Source: an uncultured Candidatus Melainabacteria bacterium (GTDB taxonomy: Bacteria; Cyanobacteriota; Vampirovibrionia; Gastranaerophilales; Gastranaerophilaceae). Taken from it: a DNA stretch of 64,000 nucleotides. This document shows positions 1 to 10,048 of this stretch, one piece after another. The stretch's first letter is position 1. Each line of letters starts with the position of its first letter. The DNA lies in NCBI GenBank assembly GCA_934754775.1, contig CAKVIM010000004.1, positions 108,194 to 172,193 on the forward strand, read 5' to 3'. Below the pieces are notes generated by a model, which was not told the DNA's origin, made no database searches, and was given only the letters and a program-made list of their open reading frames with translations. The position numbers and the translations under genes were made by a program.

Positions 1-658
1 GGCCGCGGCCGAGGTCGCAGCAGCAAGAAGCCATCTGGTTTTGAATGTTGTTAAAACCTGTCTGATTATTGAAGTTAGACTGCATAATAGACTCTCTTGT
101 CTCGCAGCAGCAATCCTTCATATTATAGTTTGTCTGAGCAATGGCACTCTGAACGCCATTAAATCCTTGGCACATTCCCTGCTGAATAGCATTGCCTGTC
201 TGCGCAACTGCATTTTGCGTAGCGTTGAAACCTTGAAGATTTGCAACATTTACATCATTAATGCCACTCTGTACTGCATTGCCAAGATTGGAAATTGCAA
301 GGCTTGTAGAATAGAAACCGTCACAAATTCCATTCTGAATACCTCTTACACCATTGTTAAGGGTGTTGAAATTGAAAGCGTCTGTAACGCCCTGTGCTGT
401 TGCTGGTGTGCAACAGTTATTATAACTATTGCCAAAAGCATTAGTAGGTACAACGACTGTGTTCACGCCATTTCCACCTCCATCATTGTTTCCGTTTCCA
501 GCGCCGAAGCCACGGCCATAGCCACCCCATCCGATAAAGAGGATAAGAATGATAATCCACCAACAGCCATTGCCGCCCCAGCCCATTGCGTCATTTGTGC
601 CACTATTCTTTTCCAGAGCCAGTGCATCACTTACTGATAAACCATTTCTTTCTTCCAT
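1..658 (-). CDS. Gly/Asn/Gln-rich virion-associated protein, C-terminus beyond window edge
   Basis: The gene starts at the ATG at 658, with GGAGGT a few bases upstream, and runs off the left edge without a stop. About the first 60 residues hold a short hydrophobic stretch rich in Trp, Ile and Leu followed by a glycine-rich segment. The rest is a degenerate repeat rich in Asn, Gln, Ala and Ile with recurring phrases such as NGVQSAI, NAVQSGI and NGVRGI, and a CCC cluster near each end of the repeat zone. No in-frame TAG occurs. It follows two small genes at the end of the late operon. I do not recognise a family; fibre-like or membrane-proximal lysis/virion roles are both possible. The plus-strand reading of this region is a shadow. 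Confidence 0.7.
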   Translation of the reverse strand, partial: MEERNGLSVSDALALEKNSGTNDAMGWGGNGCWWIIILILFIGWGGYGRGFGAGNGNNDGGGNGVNTVVVPTNAFGNSYNNCCTPATAQGVTDAFNFNTLNNGVRGIQNGICDGFYSTSLAISNLGNAVQSGINDVNVANLQGFNATQNAVAQTGNAIQQGMCQGFNGVQSAIAQTNYNMKDCCCETRESIMQSNFNNQTGFNNIQNQMASCCCDLGRG

Positions 659-699
659 TTTTATGATACCTCCATAAAATTTATTTTCTTCGCTTAAAG

Positions 700-930
700 T
701 TATTTAAGCAAGGACAGAAAAGCACTTAATTCATTATTGAGATTAAGTCCTCTTTGCTGAAATAACTGTGAAGCGAGATTAAACAATTCTTTCTCGTTGC
801 CACCTTGGGCAAATTTTACGAGTTGTGAAATATTTGGGTCTGTAATGTTATTATTTTTAATCATTTGCATTACAACCTCTTCAGGATTGCGCCCTTTCAT
901 AAGTTGTGCAATTTGCATCAAATCGTTCAT
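700..930 (-). CDS. small acidic/helical late protein, unknown function
   Basis: A 76-residue protein that starts with ATG overlapping the TGA stop of the upstream gene (ATGA), indicating translational coupling. It stops with TAA. The sequence is predicted largely helical, Gln/Asn/Leu rich, with the phrase RNPEEVVMQMIKNN near residue 14. No TAG. It is likely co-transcribed with its two neighbours at the distal end of the late operon. Function not recognised. Confidence 0.75.
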   Translation of the reverse strand: MNDLMQIAQLMKGRNPEEVVMQMIKNNNITDPNISQLVKFAQGGNEKELFNLASQLFQQRGLNLNNELSAFLSLLK

Positions 931-1376
931 ATGTTAAAGTCACCCCTCTTATTTTTTTGATTAAAAGTTGAAAATTGTTCTTCAAGACTTGAAATTTTTG
1001 AATTACAATTCTTAACTTCTTCGGCTAATTGATTGATATTAATTCCTTCCGATTGCTGCGCCGGCGCAGCAGTTTCTTCTGGAGCAGAAGCAGAAGTATT
1101 AGTAAAAGGCACTATCTTATAAGGATAGAATAAAGGATTGCCATTCTGCATTGTTTTTATATACATAACATTTTCTGGCAAACATAATGCAATAGACATA
1201 CCTGCTCCAACTGGAACATTAGCAACTTCTAAAGTTGAGTTGATGTTATAGACATTTCCTTGAGGCTGAGGGAACAAAGGTTGAACACTCTATCCCATCA
1301 TCTGCGGAATTTGTGGCGCCGCGACCTGTTGATTTTGCGGCATTTGCATTGGATTTGGGTTATAATTAAATCCCAT
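927..1376 (-). CDS. late protein of unknown function, recoded TAG near N-terminus
   Basis: The ATG at 1376 is preceded by GAGGTG. The first 28 residues are rich in Gln, Pro and Met, then a TAG codon (1287-1289 region) interrupts the frame, and reading it as Gln continues directly into a 117-residue stretch that ends with TGA overlapping the next ATG. The total is 149 residues. The middle has a beta-rich segment (VYNINSTLEVANVPVG), then an Ala/Pro/Glu-rich linker and a C-terminal predicted coiled coil. A standard-code annotation would start at an internal codon and miss the N-terminus. Function unknown. Confidence 0.8.
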
Positions 1377-1452
1377 TTTAATCACCTCGTTTTGATTTCT
1401 ACTAAGAAGTAATTTCAAAAGAGATTTGTACAAAATGAATAAAAAAGGATAG

Positions 1453-1513
1453 AAAAAAATCTACGTTTTCAACAAAAATTAACTAAATAATTTTATTTAA
1501 AACGTAGATTTTT
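1453..1513. terminator. large inverted repeat between divergent genes
   Basis: AAAAATCTACGTTTT and AAAACGTAGATTTTT form a perfect 15-bp inverted repeat with an AT-rich loop of about 30 bases. It lies between the start of the leftward late gene and the promoter of the rightward lone gene. The T-runs on both ends fit a bidirectional terminator that insulates the two units; an operator role is also possible. Confidence 0.55.
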
Positions 1514-1540
1514 GACTTTGAAAAAGGAAAATGTTATAAT
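1512..1540 (+). promoter_or_regulatory. sigma70-type promoter for the lone plus-strand gene
   Basis: TTGACT at 1512, a 17-base spacer, TATAAT at 1535, then AGAGGTG as ribosome site before the ATG at 1562. The layout is the same as the early promoters at the right of the window. Confidence 0.8.
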
Positions 1541-1561
1541 AAAATAAAAGAGGTGAGAGAA

Positions 1562-1939
1562 ATGTTAATTAGAAGAGAAGACCTATTTCTGATTAAAAAG
1601 ATTGGAGAACAAATGAAAGATAAGGTATTTAATATACAAACACAGTATAAGCTTTTAAAATTAATTAAGATTGCTGATGAAGAATATCCAATTTATATGG
1701 AACAAATTCAACCATTACTAGACTCTTATGCAGAAAAAGATGAACAAGGAAATATTATTCATTCTGAGAGCGGCGGCACAAAGATTAAAACAGACCAAAT
1801 AAATAATCTTGAACAAAAACTTTATGAGTTAAGAGAGATAAAAGTACAAGTACCAGACCTCTATTTCAGCCTAGATGAATTAGAAAAACTTGGGCTTAAA
1901 ATGGGAGAATTAAATGCTTTCATTGATTTAATTAAATAA
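1562..1939 (+). CDS. small phage protein (DUF1617-like), expressed separately from late operon
   Basis: A 125-residue protein that starts at ATG 1562, nine bases after AGAGGTG; an upstream GTG in frame lies inside the ribosome site and is less likely. It is mostly helical and charged, with a central EKDEQGNI turn and a C-terminal helix pattern that reminds me of the DUF1617 family of Gram-positive phages; this is a weak resemblance. It has no TAG and ends in TAA. It is the only plus-strand gene inside 52 kb of leftward late genes and has its own early-type promoter and terminator, so its timing is probably different from that of its neighbours. Confidence 0.75.
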   Translation: MLIRREDLFLIKKIGEQMKDKVFNIQTQYKLLKLIKIADEEYPIYMEQIQPLLDSYAEKDEQGNIIHSESGGTKIKTDQINNLEQKLYELREIKVQVPDLYFSLDELEKLGLKMGELNAFIDLIK

Positions 1940-1944
1940 AAAAG

Positions 1945-1976
1945 AAAGGACTAAGGAAATAATCCCTAGTCCTTTT
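1945..1976. terminator. bidirectional terminator between convergent genes
   Basis: AAAGGACTAAGG pairs with CCCTAGTCCTTT around an AATAAT loop, with T-runs on both sides. It sits between the TAA of the lone plus-strand gene and the TAA of the first lysin. Confidence 0.8.
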
Positions 1977-3021
1977 ATTTTGTTCTTCTTAAAATATAAT
2001 TGTAAAAACTTATTCCGTTATATAAAGGAATTGGAGTACCGCTCTTGCCGCACTATTCTAATTCATAGTCTCCACCAAGACCATAAGAATAATAGATACC
2101 ATTCTTTATACTCACAATAATTTCAGCGTGGTCACCACTTCCTATATTTCTTACAACAACATCTCCAACTTGTGGAGTAACTTCTGTTGTCTTATAAGCC
2201 TTCCAATTTTTAGGAGGATAAGATACAAGACTTGAAGTATTAGCCTAATAAGAAGAATCTGCGTCATTAAGATACTAAAAAATAGCATCTATATAACCAC
2301 TGCAATCTCTTCTACTCTTAATTGTTTTTCCGTCAATTTTTAAAGTAGCAGAAAGATTTTGATTGTAATATCCAGTTGTTGTACCATAGTTATCTATTGC
2401 ATTTTTATAATAAGCCATTATAACCTTCTTTGCCGCGGCAATGATTGAAGATGAGTCTATCTCAGGTTCTGTTATTAATCTGCCTTTACTTGCCATAATT
2501 AACCACATATAGCCCCAAGCATCTACTGGGCCGCCATTAGAATTTTTCCAAGTATTAACTTTTGTCCAATCAATATCAGAAGTCATTAAATCATATTTTG
2601 AACCATTTAAAATATAAATTGTTTTATCTGAATTAAGAGTTCCAGAAACTGGATTGAAGTAATTCGGCAACCAACTCATATCAATATGAAGATGATAATT
2701 ATTTGTGCCAACAGTATTACTAGTACCAATCAATTGTCCTTTAGTAATCTTGTCTCCAACTTTAATGTTTTTATATTTTCCGTGGAGATAGCGAATATAA
2801 ATAGTTTGCTTAATAACAACGTCACTTGCTGCAACTTGTATCACAAAAGCACTTACACCATCTGTATAAGTACCATTAAAAGCACAGGTACCATTCGTCA
2901 TTGCATAAAGAGGCATATCAGCACCACTTATATCTAGCTTACCGATACCGTGGCTAGAATAAGTAAAAGGTTCTCTCTTATAATTTTCTTTTCCTAAAGG
3001 GTGATAAAAGTATCTTGCCAT
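1975..3021 (-). CDS. two-domain endolysin: M23 peptidase plus NlpC/P60-type peptidase
   Basis: A 348-residue peptidoglycan hydrolase. The N-terminal half is an M23 (LytM-like) zinc peptidase with SHGIGKLDIS near residue 23 and HLHID near residue 110, giving the metal ligands. The C-terminal half has RDCSGYIDAIF near residue 240 and GDHAEIIVS near residue 300, the Cys and His of an NlpC/P60-like fold. The C-terminal domain is complete only if three TAG codons (about 2275, 2249 and 2052) are read as Gln; the standard code would cut the protein just after the catalytic Cys. It lies next to a second lysin with the same N-terminal design. No holin was recognised nearby. The exact bond cleaved cannot be told. 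Confidence 0.85.
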
Positions 3022-3026
3022 TTAAA

Positions 3027-4211
3027 TCACCTCGATAAATAAGGATTAGGATAAGCGGCCGCGCCGTCTTGCCCATTTGGCCAGAACTTATTAACTACAT
3101 TATTAGTAAACTCGCCTTCCATAAAGAAATAAGGGCCGCCAGAAAATGGTACTGCGGCGAGAGTTGAACTTGGCCATCTTGCAGAGCTTCCGCCAGAAAA
3201 TGTATCTGCACTATAAAGTCGATTAAACCATTTTGTGTCATTCCAAGATGAAGTGCCGCTATACCGATATTTCTAAGCAATCTTTTCTACATAAAAGTAG
3301 TCTTTGCCACTAATTATGTTTTTACAAAAATCTCGTGCCTTTTGCGGCAAATTCTTACCTAAAGAAACAGCAGTAGAATAACCAGGTTGATTACTATTCC
3401 AAAGACAAATTTGCTAAACAGATAATCCGCTAAATAAACGATTTCTAAAGACTCTGACTACCCATTCACAAATTCCTTTGCTTATATCATCATTAAGTTT
3501 TTGAGCTAAACCTGACTCTTCATACCACAACATTCCATAAAGAGCTAACCAATCATTCTCGCTTTTAAATTTAGAAGAAACATCCATCGTTTTATTAGTT
3601 ATCGCACTGCCAGCCTTAATTTCTTTAAATTCAGAAGCCAATACAAGCCAACAGTAACCAATATCATCATTTGTAACTTTTAATTGAACTTTCCACTACT
3701 CAATTAAATTCCAATCTATATTTAAATTATCATCTATTGGATACTCTTTATCTTTATAAATATAATAATGTTTACCATTACGAACTTGAAGTTTACCTGT
3801 AACAGTAGGGTCTCTATATCCATTTTTACTATGAGAAAAACCAATGTGTAAATGTGGTCCTGTAACATCACCATGACTAGCAGTTGTACCTATCTTGTCG
3901 CCAGCCTTTACAACTTGACCTGTTTTTACGGTATAATCTCCGTGTAAATATCTAATGTAAAAAGTATCATTTAAACCATTTTGATTGGCTTTACACTCGA
4001 GAATTGCATAAGTTGTATCATAGTTATCATCCCACTTACCTGCACTTGTAATAATACCATCGCACATTGCGTATTGGGAGACACCGGTAGTAACACCGAT
4101 GTCTATCTCTCCCGCAACGTGATAACCACCAGAATAAGTATAGTAGTGGTCTATATTTCGTTTATAAGTTTTTGCATAATCTCCTAAAGGGTGATAATAG
4201 TAAATACTCAT
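3027..4211 (-). CDS. two-domain endolysin: M23 peptidase plus SleB/CwlJ-like hydrolase
   Basis: A 394-residue protein starting at ATG 4211 after GAGGTGAG. Residues 1-170 are an M23 peptidase paralogous to the adjacent lysin (YHVAGEIDIG, GPHLHIGFS and a shared IRYLHG segment). After a TAG, the second half contains MLWYEESGLA followed by a segment with VFRNRLF and, after another TAG, a Cys/Trp and GYST region, resembling the cell-wall hydrolase_2 (SleB/CwlJ) lytic transglycosylase pattern in which the Glu is catalytic. Three TAG codons at about 3693, 3414 and 3274 are read as Gln. Its TGA ends six bases before the next lysin's ATG, so the two are co-expressed. The M23 assignment is firm, the second domain tentative. 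Confidence 0.8.
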
Positions 4212-4222
4212 TTTCTCACCTC

Positions 4223-7200
4223 TTAATCTTTAATTGGGTCTATAATATAATAGCCAGACTTCTAAATTGAACCAGAATCACCACTGCCTGAGTTTCCACC
4301 GCTATCGACAATACCCTGCTGAATTTTATTAAGAACACTCTGCAATGAGTTATTACCAAGCTGACCATCAGATGTAAGATTGAAGAATTTCTCCCAAGAA
4401 ACCCACATATTTCCATCATTACTCATTATTAACGAAGGTTCTGTAATTTTAACCTCATCTGGAATATAAGCGAAGCCCGGCACGTTAAGCGCTTCTCCTG
4501 TGCCTGCTTTAATCTTACCACCAATATAGAGATTACCATTCTTAAGTACAGAAAAAATGTTATTATATTCTGTGCCGCCATTTTCATCTCCACGAAGAGC
4601 AATCATAAATAAACGTTCTGCTCCAGAAACAGCCTTACTCGTTCTTTGCTCTTCTTCTGTTGTTCCCTAAACGCTATCTATATCATTAATAACAGAATTA
4701 TTAGAAAAACCAACTTTATTGTTAATAAAGATGCCAACTTCTTTGGTTGATACTGAACTTGTAGTTGATGAAATAGGAGTATCACTATCAATAGCCGTTC
4801 CCCAATAATTATAGTTCTCAGTTTCATTAGTATAAACATAAAGGCTTGTAGTAATTGAATCTGACGGCAAATTAGTAATATCATAATAGCTAATATCCTC
4901 AGTATGAACTCCTTGTGCCGGCACAGTAACAGAAGCCGAAGTATTGATACCAGAACATAAATAAGCAGATATGCTATCAACTCGATAAGTCTGATTATTA
5001 AGTTTATAATAATTTTCAGAGGTATAAGAAGAAATCATTGAAGAAGACCATGTGGCTCCGCCTAGTTCTATTGTTTTATCTCCTTTATGACTAGCTAATT
5101 CAGTTGCATCTAAAACGATAGGCGTTGTAACTTCTGAATTAGTTACAAAAGAACATTCAATTATTGTGCCTTCAACCTTAGTAATTATGCTAGAAGGTTT
5201 TTTATTGAGAGGTGGTGCCGAGGCAATGACATAATAATCATATGGCATTGTGACCGATTCGCTACTTTCTTTTCTTACTAAGCTTACAGTAATAATACTT
5301 TGTTTTTGAATATTATCATAAATAGGTGTTACAGTATAAGTGGATGAACTATTTTCTGCAAAATAATAAGAATTAAGGTCTTGGTCTAAAACATCGCCAA
5401 TTGCACTATCCACAAAATTAGCAACGCTATCTTTAACAATTAAATAGCCATTAGATAAAGTTTTTGCAGAAGAAGAAGCAATAACGCTACCATCGTCCTC
5501 ATTATCTAAGACTTTATTCGTAATAAACATTTCGCCGGCTAACGATAAACGAGCAGTGTAGTCCGTTGTATCATCTGCATAGTCTGATTGGGTTTCTGTC
5601 TTAAATATAGGTTGACCATTATCATTATAAAGATAGAAACCAACATTCTAATTTGTAAGAGGAGACTCTGTCTCATAATCACCAGAGACGTTATTACCAC
5701 CAACATTATTTCTAAACTCATAGCCTGCTCTTAGACGTATATTGCCTTTTTCAACAAGACTCAAGCCATAGCGATTAAAGCGAGCGAAGTCTACCAAACC
5801 TGTTGTACTTGTAGCTGGATTACGATAAGCATTAATGCCGTTTTTATCCCATAAGAAATAGATATATTGCCCATCTACTATCTGAACTTTTGAAGCATCA
5901 AGACTACCGAATTTTGCATAATCCATGTTAAAGCCTTTTGGTCCAACACCCAAGTCCCATGTCGTGCCGCCGTCCGTAGAGAAGAAGAGCCCTTCTCCGC
6001 TGAGTTTGTATTGACTTGAAGCATTGTCAATGGCGTTACCTTGTGTACCGCTCTCGTCTAAAACAATGTTATTGTCATTAGCGTCTATAAGAGTAAGGTC
6101 TCCCATATCAAGAGTTCCTTGTAAACTATCTGTCTGAACATATTGTTTCGCAGTAAAGTTTGAAGAACGTTTATAAGTATTTTCATTGTAAGTAAGAGAC
6201 TAAACAGAAGCCGAAATACTCTCAAATAAATCATCAAATGCAGAAGTGTAATTCTGAACAGTAATACTATTTTCTTGTGGCTTATCAAGAGAATAGGTGA
6301 TTTCTGAGATAATAACTTTTTGTCTATTTGGTAGACCTGTTTTCTCATTTACGCCAAAGAAATCAATATCTTCTAAATAAGTAGTATCTCCTAAATCAAA
6401 TTTATAATCATCAGAATATTCTACTAACGGACTAATATCTACAACATTAATATTATAAGTAAGTTTTGGTTTACAAGAGTCTTCCAGAACATTTTCTGCT
6501 GCCCAATAATATTCGTTGTCTGTTAGATAGTTACTGTCTGTCCAAGTACCTTCTTTAATATAAGGCTCATAGATTTTATAGAATTTGTCTGAAATTTCAT
6601 TTATCTTATTAAGAATTTTTGCTCTTTCAAGTTTCCAATGTTTAACTTGATTATAAAGACTTCTATACTATCCTAAATCGCCATTGACTTGATATTCCTG
6701 AGTATCAACGACCTTCTCTTTAAAATCATTCCAATTAGTGAAAGGCGGCTCATAAGTAGAATCTTTCTTTATATCCTTAAAACCTTCAAGAGTTAAACGC
6801 CAAAAGAGTTCTCCTTTGCAATAGGTATCTTTATATTTTTTAATTAAATCTTGAATTTCTGAGTTTGCCGCAGAAGGGTTGGAATAATTAACAGTTAAAT
6901 TATTGATTGTGCCTTTTTCTGTATCAATCGTACAATAAGAGAAATAATCTCCGCTAAAGAACAATTGCTCAACTAAGCCCCAAAGTATAACAGCTTGTTC
7001 TCTGTACTTACCTAAATAAGTTTGATAGGTGTCAGATGTAGTATAACTTTTAGTAGTAATTGTTGTTACTAACGCGCCGCGGCGCTCAGTAGTCTAAGTT
7101 GTCTTAAACTAATAAAGTCTTTGACCAACCTTTTTACGTTCTTCAAGTGCTGTTCCAATTCCTGTTACTGCCACTTCATTTGAAGCTTGAAGAGTAGACA

Positions 7201-10036
7201 TTTCTTGATTGGTCATGTTAATAATTAAATTAGAATATTCGTCATATTTCTTATTATATTGACCAATAACAGGTAAGAAAGCTAAATCTCCTTTTTCTAT
7301 ACCAAAAACATCTCGCTGAGTTTGAATTGGATTAAGAAGTCCCTTTGTTGTATAATAAGAAAAATTAAGTACATAGGCATTACGGCCAATATTATCTGCC
7401 GCTGTTTGTATTGTACAAAGTCCACTATCTGTTAGGTCAGAATCAACTGACTCAACATACATTTTTGTAGTTAAAGAATTTGAATCTACTGTTCGAGAAA
7501 TAGATGAAAGGTTTTTCTCATAACGGAAACCAGCGTATTGGTCTGCTCCTTTTTCTGTCATAAAGAAAACGTGCTTTTTCATTTTGCCATTTTCATCTAA
7601 TAAAATTCTGCCATTAGTATCAAATTCAATATAGAATTGCGGATAACATTCAAAGACCTTGCTTAGTTCTTGTATCAAATTAAAACGATTAGATTTACTT
7701 TGTTCAAGAGTTCTAATACGTCTTGGATGTTTTTCCGTCTAAAATCTATAAGGACATTTGCCAAGTTTTTGATAAATACATTCATGAATACAACTATTAT
7801 CTTTACTATCAAAACTACAGTCATACCAATTATTCGCCGCCGTAGCTTTGTCTGGTTGATAATATTGACATTGAAGTAGGTCTATCTTACCTGTTAGAAT
7901 TTCATAATCGTCTTCTGTATATTGAGTCTCTCCAATAGCCTTTACAAAATCTTTTACTTTAAAAGTATCTTTATAAAAGTAAGGAAGAAGGGTTTGGTTA
8001 TTACCCTCATTCTTATATTTAATGGCTTCAATAAAATATTGTTGCTCGCCATAACTTTCGCCTAAAGTAACATCGCTTTCAAGAAGTAAATCTTTTTCGT
8101 GGATAAGAGCGAATGTTGTACCGGCCGGCAAACTAATTTCTCTGCCAGAATACTTATAAGTAAAGTAGTTATCGTCAAAACTCATAAGACGACTAGTTTC
8201 TTGTAAAGCCTGAATAGAATCTGGATTACGCTCCTAAGGTCTTACTGTGGTATAATCTTCTTGAATAAAATCATGGCCTCTTGTATAAGCTTCTACCAGT
8301 TTAAAATCATAAAGATTAATAGAAGTACGTTCTTGTGCAATAGAAGTTTCTGTGTTAAAAGAATACATTGCGCCGGCCCGCATGGTTGGTTTAAGCTGAG
8401 CCAAGAAATCAGAGAAGCTCTCAATCGAAGATTCTGAAATAGTGATAGATTTAGAAACAGTTGATGCAAGCTTAGTCTTAAGTTCAATAGTATAATAAAG
8501 GATTTTATAGTTCTTTTGAATCTCTGCTGGAGAAGTAAAATAGTTCTTAAAACTTGTCCTTGCCGCAACAGCAGATTTTAAATTTTCATAATTTTCAATC
8601 TTATCTCCTTTCCACTTACTCTTATTAACAATAATTGCACCAACTTTCGGCACTCTTTTTACTGCATATTGATAGTTTGTTTTTTGAATATTTAATAAAT
8701 TAGTGCTGTCTTCCTTGCCTTGACTATCGTTCTTTGCTACTCGACCAGGAAGATAAAGGTCTTTATCTCCACTCCAAACATTCTTGGTTGTATAATGGAA
8801 ATAATTATCAAGTTGTGCCGCAAAGTCTTGTAGGTCATAATCAACTTTTGTGGTAAATGTAGATAACGGCTCTTGTGTTGTTAAATCAATATTCTCTATT
8901 TCTGAATATTTTAAACCTAAAATAGTATTGTTGCTTGGAGTAAAATAAGTAACACTACCTTTCTTAGAACCTTCATCCTATTTAATACCGCGACCCAGAT
9001 ATTTTTCTTTTTCTTGTTTGTTTGAAGCCGTACGATTATCGACGGCCGGCACAAAGTAGAGTTTCCAGTTATTAAGATTAGTTGCATAGTTTAAGGAAAC
9101 TGCTGAATAGGAATCAAGGTCTTGTTTAACATAAGAAGGCGTTACATCTATAACATCATTAAAATCAGAAGAAGAATTGTTATCTTGAGCGTTGTCATCT
9201 ATTTCTTTCTACAAGTCAGAAGAAAAAACTATTTTATATTTCTAATCAGGATTATCTTTATCTTTTTTTAACTAAAGAAGCAAAAGACTACTCTTATTCT
9301 CTTTAGACTGATATAAATTTAAAATAGTTGAAGCAGAGCCTGGTGAACCAATTATAGTTTTAGTTGAATTATTAAGCAAACAATATTTTTTACTATCTAA
9401 TAGAATGACCCCGCCACTCGTTACACAAGAATTTTCATAAAAAGAATATCCTATCCAGTTTCCGTGAGAATTGTCTTGAGCATATCCCGTAGTTGGACTC
9501 CCTTTTTCTGGATAAATAGAATAATTTATAGAAGTTTGCCTATGAATTAAATGTAAATTCCTAGAAGGACAAATAGCTAAAGCCGTCGGAGTTACACAAA
9601 TTATACTCAATTTTTTCTTACGAATATCTTTATACATGCTCGCAGACATTTTATGAATAAATTCAAAAAGCATTGTGGATACCGTTGTTGAAGATAGCTT
9701 AGGTTTATAAGGAAAATTCTATCCTCCTGCCGATTTAAAATTAAAATATTTTGCTGTTGACTAGTTTTTCCATAAGTTATTTATTTGGGCTGTTTTACCT
9801 ATCTCTTCATCTAGTAAAAAATAAATAATACAGCTATTTGATTTATCTAAAGTGGAAATGGTTAATTTTGATTTTGTTATATTATTATAATTATAATAAA
9901 CAGAGACTAAAGTATCAAAAGGTTTTTTCCAATAAGTTAATACTTTGTTCTTTCCTGGTGCATTTTTTGTTTTTGCTCTTACGCCATCTTGACAAGAGCT
10001 ATTATTAGTATTATAGACCTTAAATAAATCAGCCAT
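4223..10036 (-). CDS. tail-associated (Tal-like) baseplate/tip protein, 1937 aa
   Basis: One uninterrupted frame from the ATG at 10036 (after AGGAGGTGAGTG) to the TAA at 4223, once 15 TAG codons are read as Gln; no TAA or TGA occurs in that frame. The central third (roughly residues 780-1000) has the hallmark of the phage minor structural protein/Tal family: a helix with IQELSKVFECYPQF, a strand-rich FDTNGRILLDENG, EKNLSSISR, and TKMYVESVDSD followed by AYVLNFSYYTTKGLLN. The N-terminal part is unlike known Tal and the C-terminal third is beta-rich with GDENGGTEYN and KNGNLYIGGKIKAG phrases typical of receptor-binding regions. It is placed after Dit and another large tail gene and before the lysins. 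Probable roles are tail tip hub, wall contact and host recognition. Confidence 0.85.
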
Positions 10037-10048
10037 TCACTCACCTCC

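Noticed and set aside
41..637. Long plus-strand ORF of 198 codons at the left edge
   Set aside because: Lies opposite a repeat-rich minus-strand gene with a good ribosome site; its composition (Ile/Cys/Asn) mirrors the antisense of that gene and it has no ribosome site.
4678..8568. Several minus-strand Leu/Ile-rich ORFs in other frames of the Tal gene
   Set aside because: Shadows of the 1937-residue frame, without ribosome sites.
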